Positions 50,041 to 64,000 of a DNA stretch of 64,000 bases are shown piece after piece; the stretch's first letter is position 1; each line of letters starts with the position of its first letter. The notes under the pieces were generated by a model. It did not search any database and was not told the DNA's origin. It saw only the letters and a program-made list of their open reading frames with translations. This stretch comes from Deinococcus metallilatus (lineage in GTDB: Bacteria; Deinococcota; Deinococci; Deinococcales; Deinococcaceae), in contig NZ_CP038512.1 in NCBI RefSeq assembly GCF_004758605.1, positions 1,776,001 through 1,840,000 on the forward strand, written 5' to 3'. A program made the position numbers and the translations under genes.

Positions 50041-51591
50041 ATGAGAGCCACTGCCGCTCCGTGGCTGCCTGCCGCCCGAACCTGTTTGCGGCCTCTCCGT
50101 CCGGTCCTCGCCGCGCTGCTGGTCACGGGGGGAACCCCTGCATACGCCCAGGCTGCGCCCCTGAAGGTGCAGCAGGTTCTGGGCCGCGCCGAGGTGCTGC
50201 TGGACGGCGGCGCCTGGCGGCCCGTGAGCGGCAGCACCCCCGTCCGGCTCGGCCTGCGGACGGGGACGGGACGCGCGCAACTGGTGGGCAGCGGGGGCGA
50301 CCACGCCGGAACCATCCTGGTCGGCCCCACGTCGCGGCTCCGCGTCTTTCGGGGGGAGGCGGACCTGCAAGGCGGTCAGTTTCTGCTGAGCGGGCCGGTC
50401 GCCGTCCATGTCCTGGGCAACCATCTGGTGCTGGAGCGAGCAGCCCAGGCCCGGGTGGACCTCGGCGGAGCTGGCGTCGGATCGCGCGTCGCTGTGCTGG
50501 ACGGGAACGCCCGCCTGGCGCTCGGCAAGCGGACCCTCCACCTGGGGGCGGGGCAGCAGGCCGACCTCCGGACCGGGCAGGTTACCCCCTTCACTGGGGG
50601 AGATTCCTGGTACGCCGCGCAGTTCACCGGGGTGGGGAGCGCGTCCGTGCAGGCCACCCGTGGCCCGGTCTATCTGACCAGCGGCGGGGACCGGCAGATC
50701 GCGGAGGTCGGGGCCATCCTGCAACCCGGCGAACGCCTGAACACCGGGAGCGGCGCGTGGGCCGAGGTCGGCTTCGCGGGCGGCGGCTACCTGCGGCTCC
50801 AGGCGCAGAGTGAACTGGGAGTGCTCAGCCGTGAGCGCACCGCCCGGGGCCAGGAACTGACCCTGCAACTCACCCGCGGCAGCGCCTGGAACGTGGTGTC
50901 GGACGGGCAGGCCGCCGTCAGCGCCCCTATCCAGAGCACCGCTGCGCGCGGCAGCGTGTATCAGGTGGGACCGGGCGGGCTGGTGCAGGTGTTCGCGGGC
51001 TCCGGGACGGCCGGGGGGACCGGCACTGCCGCCCTGGGCCGCTTCAATCAGCCCCTCGACGCCGAGCGGGCGCAACCCCTCACCTTGCAGGTCGATCCGG
51101 TGCCGCCCTTCCTGCGTGACCTGACCCTCAGCGCGACCAGTCTGCCGGAGGCGCGCGTCACCGCCCGGGTGGGCCTGCGGACCTTCCCGCTGACGCCCGT
51201 GAATGGCGCACCGGGGCATTTCCAGTTGAACGCCCCCGCCACGCCGCTGACCGAAGGCCCCCACACCGTACAGGTCCGGGCGGAATGGCGCGGGCAGGTC
51301 AGGACCCGGACCCTGCGCGTCCTGATCGACCGCACGCCTCCCGTCCTCAGCGACCTGCGGGTGGGGGGCGCCGGGAGCGTGCTGCTGGTCGGCGGCACCG
51401 TCCGCGACGCGGAAACGGAGCGCGTCACCCTGACCGCCCAGCTCGGCGCGGAGCGGTTCAGCCGGACGGTCACGCTCGCGGCGGACACGGGCACCTTCCA
51501 GCTCACGCTCCCCGCCCCGGCCCCCGGCACGCCCCTGCGGCTGACCGCCCGTGACGAGGCAGGAAACGAGATTCATGCGGACCTCCCCTGA
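50041..51591 (+). CDS. secreted FecR domain protein
   Basis: The product has 516 residues with a signal peptide (to about residue 37, ...GGTPAYAQAAP). Residues 40-160 and 190-310 are two FecR-like repeats (VQQVLGRAEVLLDGGAWRPVSGSTPVRLGLRTGTGRAQLVGSGGDHAGTILVGPTSRLRVFRG). The C-terminal half is Ig-like (VQVRAEWRGQVRTRTLRVLIDRTPPVLSDLRV). In many bacteria FecR-domain proteins are coded beside CHASE2-domain enzymes, as here, and probably sense or transmit an extracytoplasmic signal. Its 3' end overlaps the next gene by 17 bp. Confidence 0.83.
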   Translation: MRATAAPWLPAARTCLRPLRPVLAALLVTGGTPAYAQAAPLKVQQVLGRAEVLLDGGAWRPVSGSTPVRLGLRTGTGRAQLVGSGGDHAGTILVGPTSRLRVFRGEADLQGGQFLLSGPVAVHVLGNHLVLERAAQARVDLGGAGVGSRVAVLDGNARLALGKRTLHLGAGQQADLRTGQVTPFTGGDSWYAAQFTGVGSASVQATRGPVYLTSGGDRQIAEVGAILQPGERLNTGSGAWAEVGFAGGGYLRLQAQSELGVLSRERTARGQELTLQLTRGSAWNVVSDGQAAVSAPIQSTAARGSVYQVGPGGLVQVFAGSGTAGGTGTAALGRFNQPLDAERAQPLTLQVDPVPPFLRDLTLSATSLPEARVTARVGLRTFPLTPVNGAPGHFQLNAPATPLTEGPHTVQVRAEWRGQVRTRTLRVLIDRTPPVLSDLRVGGAGSVLLVGGTVRDAETERVTLTAQLGAERFSRTVTLAADTGTFQLTLPAPAPGTPLRLTARDEAGNEIHADLP

Positions 51592-53035
51592 GCGCAGGCT
51601 GACGCGCTACGCCCTCCCGGCGGCGCTGCTCGCGGCCGGGCTGGCGCTGCTGATGCCGGGGAACGGCCGGTTATGGGACACCCTCAACCGCGCGCTGCCC
51701 AGCCCCCCCGACCCGCGTGTGGTCGTGGTCGGCATCGACGACGCCTCACTGCGCGACTATGGGCGGCTGTCCGGCTGGCCGAGCGACCTGTACGGGCAGG
51801 CCCTGCGGACGCTGGACGAGGCGGGCGCGCAGACCATCGGGCTCGACGTGCGGCTGTCCGACCTCGTCCAGAACGGGGCCGGGCTGCCCGGGGTCTTTTC
51901 CCGGCCGAACGTGGTGCTGGCCACCGCCCCCGGCGAGACGACCCGGCTGCCTCCCGGCTGGCGTTCCCAGGTGGGCGTGAGTGCCCTGAATGTCAGTCCT
52001 GACGGCCGGGTCCGCAGTTTCCAGACCGCCTACCCGGACCGCAACGGGACGCTCCAGCCCAGTTTCGCGCGTCAGCTCGCTGTCAGCGCCGGGCAGACCG
52101 TGCCGCTCGGCACCATGCCCCGGCTCCTGCGCCACGTGCGGCACGACCCGGACCGGCTGGGGGCCATTCCCTTCCGGGACGTGGTGAACGGCAACGTGCG
52201 CTTCGGGGACCTCCAGGGCCGGGTGGTCCTGATCGGTCTGACCGCCGAGAGCCTGCCCGGCACCGCCCGGCGCGACGCCGACGGCGAGGTGACGCCCGGC
52301 GTGCTGCTCCAGGCGCGGGCAGTCTCCACGCTGCTGGGCGCTCCCTTCCTGCGCCTGCCGCTGTGGCTCACGCTGCTGCTGTGCGTGGGGGTGGCCGTCC
52401 TGGCCGTGATGGTGCGGGGCCTGTGGGGCTTCGTGATCGCGCTGGCCGCCCTCGCGCTGGCCGTGCCGCTCTGGCAACTGAACGTGCTGTTCCCGGGCGT
52501 GACCGTGTCGCTGGCCGCGATCCTGGGGACCGCGCTGGTGGGGCTGGAACGCTGGACGACCCTGCGGAACCTGGGCACCCGTGACGCCCTGACCGGCGTC
52601 GGCAACCGCCTGGCCTTTACCCGCGCCGTCGAGCACCGCTGGCCGGGACGGGAAGGGCGGCCCATCGGCCTGCTGCTGGTGGACCTCAGCGGCTTTCGCA
52701 AGGTCAACGAAACCTACGGCCGCGCCGCCGGAGACGAGGTGCTGCGCGACCTGGCAGGCCGCCTCCAGACCCACAAGCGCCGGGGCGACGTGATCTTCCG
52801 CTGGGGCCCCGACGAGTTCGCCGTGCTCCTCGACAACGCCGGTCCCCAGGACCTCAGCCGCTTCAGCGAGAAGGTGCAGCAGACCCTGGAGGGCCTGACC
52901 TACCGCGACCTGCCCCTGCGCGCCAGCGTCGGCGGCGCCACCACCGGCCCCGAGATTCGCACGCCCGTGGACCTGGTCGAGGCCGCCAGCCGCAGCCGCT
53001 ACCGCATGAAGTACCAGCGGGAACAGGGGGAGTGA
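51575..53035 (+). CDS. CHASE2 domain protein with degenerate GGDEF domain
   Basis: The product has 486 residues from MRTSPERRLTRYALP. One membrane helix (PAALLAAGLALLMPG) is followed by an extracytoplasmic CHASE2 domain (about 30-250: VVVVGIDDASLRDYGRLSGWP...GRVVLIGLTAE), two to three membrane helices, then a diguanylate-cyclase-type domain (DALTGVGNRLAF...). The active site is altered: GGDEF reads GPDEF, and the DxDxFK metal motif reads DLSGFRK with Asp to Ser. It is probably not a working cyclase; it may bind c-di-GMP or GTP, or act by protein contact. It overlaps the FecR gene by 17 bp. Confidence 0.88.
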   Translation: MRTSPERRLTRYALPAALLAAGLALLMPGNGRLWDTLNRALPSPPDPRVVVVGIDDASLRDYGRLSGWPSDLYGQALRTLDEAGAQTIGLDVRLSDLVQNGAGLPGVFSRPNVVLATAPGETTRLPPGWRSQVGVSALNVSPDGRVRSFQTAYPDRNGTLQPSFARQLAVSAGQTVPLGTMPRLLRHVRHDPDRLGAIPFRDVVNGNVRFGDLQGRVVLIGLTAESLPGTARRDADGEVTPGVLLQARAVSTLLGAPFLRLPLWLTLLLCVGVAVLAVMVRGLWGFVIALAALALAVPLWQLNVLFPGVTVSLAAILGTALVGLERWTTLRNLGTRDALTGVGNRLAFTRAVEHRWPGREGRPIGLLLVDLSGFRKVNETYGRAAGDEVLRDLAGRLQTHKRRGDVIFRWGPDEFAVLLDNAGPQDLSRFSEKVQQTLEGLTYRDLPLRASVGGATTGPEIRTPVDLVEAASRSRYRMKYQREQGE

Positions 53036-53042
53036 GGGGGCG

Positions 53043-53115
53043 GTCAGCTTTCAGTGATCAGCAAGACGAAAAACAGCCGCCAGCATCCGGCTGACGGCTG
53101 AACACTGACGGCTCC
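53043..53115. repeat. heptamer word-repeat hairpin (TCAGC / GCTGA)
   Basis: The left arm is GTCAGCT, TTCAGTG, ATCAGCA (53043-53063); the right arm is CGGCTGA, CGGCTGA, ACACTGA, CGGCTCC (53088-53115), in phase and complementary. It fills the spacer between the convergent CHASE2 and nuoN genes, and may end transcription from both sides. Confidence 0.78.
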
Positions 53116-53117
53116 CC

Positions 53118-55991
<2,874 letters not shown>

Positions 55992-56007
55992 TCTTGCCCT
56001 CCGGGCA

Positions 56008-56039
56008 GGTCTAATGGTCTAAGGGTCAAACGGTCCAGG
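56008..56039. repeat. octamer word array (TCNAANGG type), nuoL-nuoM spacer
   Basis: In-phase 8-mers GGTCTAAT, GGTCTAAG, GGTCAAAC, GGTCCAGG. The word, shifted to TCNAANGG, is the same as in the nuoF-nuoG spacer at 63155-63232. Confidence 0.72.
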
Positions 56040-56076
56040 GAAGAGCGCAGGGCCGAGGCGTCAAACCGCCCCCCCC

Positions 56077-57996
<1,920 letters not shown>

Positions 57997-57998
57997 GC

Positions 57999-58884
<886 letters not shown>

Positions 58885-58901
58885 GGGCGCACCTGCGGTG
58901 C

Positions 58902-58997
58902 GGTGAGTGGGATGCGGTGCGCGGTGCGCGGTGTGTCCTTTAACTCCTCCCCCCTTGCGGTGGAGGTTGGGATTTGTAAAGCTGCGAAGCAGAGGGG
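58902..58997. repeat. heptamer array plus R4 repeat in the nuoI-nuoJ spacer
   Basis: Five in-phase 7-mers GGTGAGT, GGGATGC, GGTGCGC, GGTGCGC, GGTGTGT occupy 58902-58936, 18 bp from the nuoJ start. Then an ACTCCTCCCCCC hairpin and the R4 motif at 58969-58997 (core AAAGCTGCGAAGCAGAGGGG), shared with 22501 and 35374. A repeat insertion inside an essential operon is notable. Confidence 0.72.
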
Positions 58998-59044
58998 GGT
59001 GGACGGCGTAGCCGTCCCAGGGAAGGCAATCTCTCTTCTCTGCC

Positions 59045-59584
<540 letters not shown>

Positions 59585-59600
59585 AGATGCCTCCGGCGAA

Positions 59601-59671
59601 GTGATGAGGGACGAGGGGTGAGGGATGAGGCACGTGCCGCTGACGGCTGATGGCTAAACGCTGACCGCTCT
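59601..59671. repeat. heptamer array, ten in-phase units, nuoH-nuoI spacer
   Basis: From 59602: TGATGAG, GGACGAG, GGGTGAG, GGATGAG, GCACGTG, CCGCTGA, CGGCTGA, TGGCTAA, ACGCTGA, CCGCTCT. Two word types (GGNTGAG, then NNGCTGA) share one 7-bp register over 70 bp. This is the longest array in the window and fills nearly all of the 90-bp spacer. Confidence 0.82.
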
Positions 59672-59674
59672 CCA

Positions 59675-60841
<1,167 letters not shown>

Positions 60842-60860
60842 GGGGGGCCTCCTGGGAGGC

Positions 60861-60954
60861 GTCTAAAGGCCGAAGGGGCAAAGGGGCTGAGGAGATGGGG
60901 CAACGGCTTTCCGCCGAGGCTCCCCTGGCTGACGGCTGACGGCTGAAAGCTGGC
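60861..60954. repeat. heptamer arrays, nuoG-nuoH spacer
   Basis: First cluster GTCTAAA, GGCCGAA, GGGGCAA, AGGGGCT (60861-60888); second GGCTGAC, GGCTGAC, GGCTGAA, AGCTGGC (60927-60954). Both are at the 7-bp period. The second uses the GCTGA word seen in other spacers. Confidence 0.78.
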
Positions 60955-60964
60955 CGCCCCCTCA

Positions 60965-63133
<2,169 letters not shown>

Positions 63134-63154
63134 ACTTGCTCCTTACGGCGGGCG

Positions 63155-63232
63155 TCCGACCGCCCAACCGTCGAACGGCCTAAAGGCGTGGGGCCTTTGG
63201 CGGTTGGGCGGCCAGACCGTTTGACGGTTTGA
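63155..63232. repeat. octamer word-repeat hairpin (TCNAANGG), nuoF-nuoG spacer
   Basis: The left arm has TCCGACCG, CCCAACCG, TCGAACGG, CCTAAAGG (63155-63186). The right arm has CCTTTGG, CGGTTGGG, CGGCCAGA, CCGTTTGA, CGGTTTGA (63194-63232), the complement of the same word. Together they fold into an extended hairpin; the word matches the nuoL-nuoM spacer array. Confidence 0.78.
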
Positions 63233-63251
63233 CACCGGGCATTCAGCAACG

Positions 63252-64000
<749 letters not shown>

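Overview
This is a GC-rich (about 70%) bacterial chromosome segment that is densely packed with genes on both strands. The protein set is most consistent with a Deinococcus species: a nuo operon, gatC and serS close together, a MalT-like/BTAD regulator, short CHR-type chromate transporter halves, an Ic-type aspartate aminotransferase, and many small intergenic repeats. This is inference from protein character, because no rRNA or other marker is present. I saw no rRNA, tRNA, CRISPR array, phage module or complete insertion sequence. The mobile-looking DNA is short non-coding elements.

Layout. 1-2.5 kb (minus): an SDR dehydrogenase, a lipoprotein, and a gene cut by the left edge that joins a nucleotidyltransferase-like domain to a lasso-peptide-B2-like transglutaminase domain. 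2.6-8.9 kb: an rRNA methyltransferase, a lower-GC PP2C-like gene, a Crp-family regulator divergent from an orphan LolD-type ATPase, a lower-GC small gene, an Old Yellow Enzyme, a broken GNAT gene and a carboxymuconolactone decarboxylase-like gene. 8.9-12.5 kb (minus): a three-gene ABC-2 exporter, then a ribbon-helix-helix/VOC/VOC operon with a perfect operator-like inverted repeat. 12.6-17.6 kb (plus): a chromate transporter pair, a 1005-residue STAND/TPR/wHTH/BTAD regulator and a 3-hydroxybutyrate dehydrogenase. 18-24.7 kb (minus): envelope genes (polysaccharide deacetylase, transglutaminase-like/TPR protein, acyltransferase-like membrane protein, CAP protein) and an M3 oligopeptidase. 24.8-31.5 kb: a double-GNAT protein, queA, a NYN protein, a voltage-gated-type K+ channel with a zinc ribbon, an aminotransferase and gdhA. 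31.5-34 kb: a MarR regulator and a fused dioxygenase-hydrolase. 34-40 kb: secreted proteins, comF, small unknowns, serS and gatC. 40-47.5 kb: a BsuPI-like protein, TelA, uridine kinase, a Pro/Ala/Thr-rich membrane protein, and a phosphoribosyltransferase/erythromycin esterase pair. 47.5-53 kb: an ABC-F ATPase and a FecR/CHASE2 signalling pair. 53-64 kb (minus): nuoF(partial)-G-H-I-J-K-L-M-N, respiratory complex I.

The most unusual signal is between the genes. At least ten spacers are built of in-phase 7-bp or 8-bp words (for example GCTGANN, NAAGTGG, GGGGTNA, TCNAANGG). Often one arm repeats a word and the other arm repeats its complement, so a hairpin made of repeated words results. Every nuo junction long enough to hold spacer DNA contains one. 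They resemble in form the heptameric STRR repeats of heterocystous cyanobacteria, but here each spacer has its own word. A second layer is MITE-like elements with terminal inverted repeats (20376-20547, 36849-37011, 49613-49866) and shorter dispersed repeats.

Other points of interest are a single polypeptide joining MhqO-type and MhqD-type enzymes next to an MhqR-like MarR gene, and the possible edge of a lasso-peptide-like locus at the left end.
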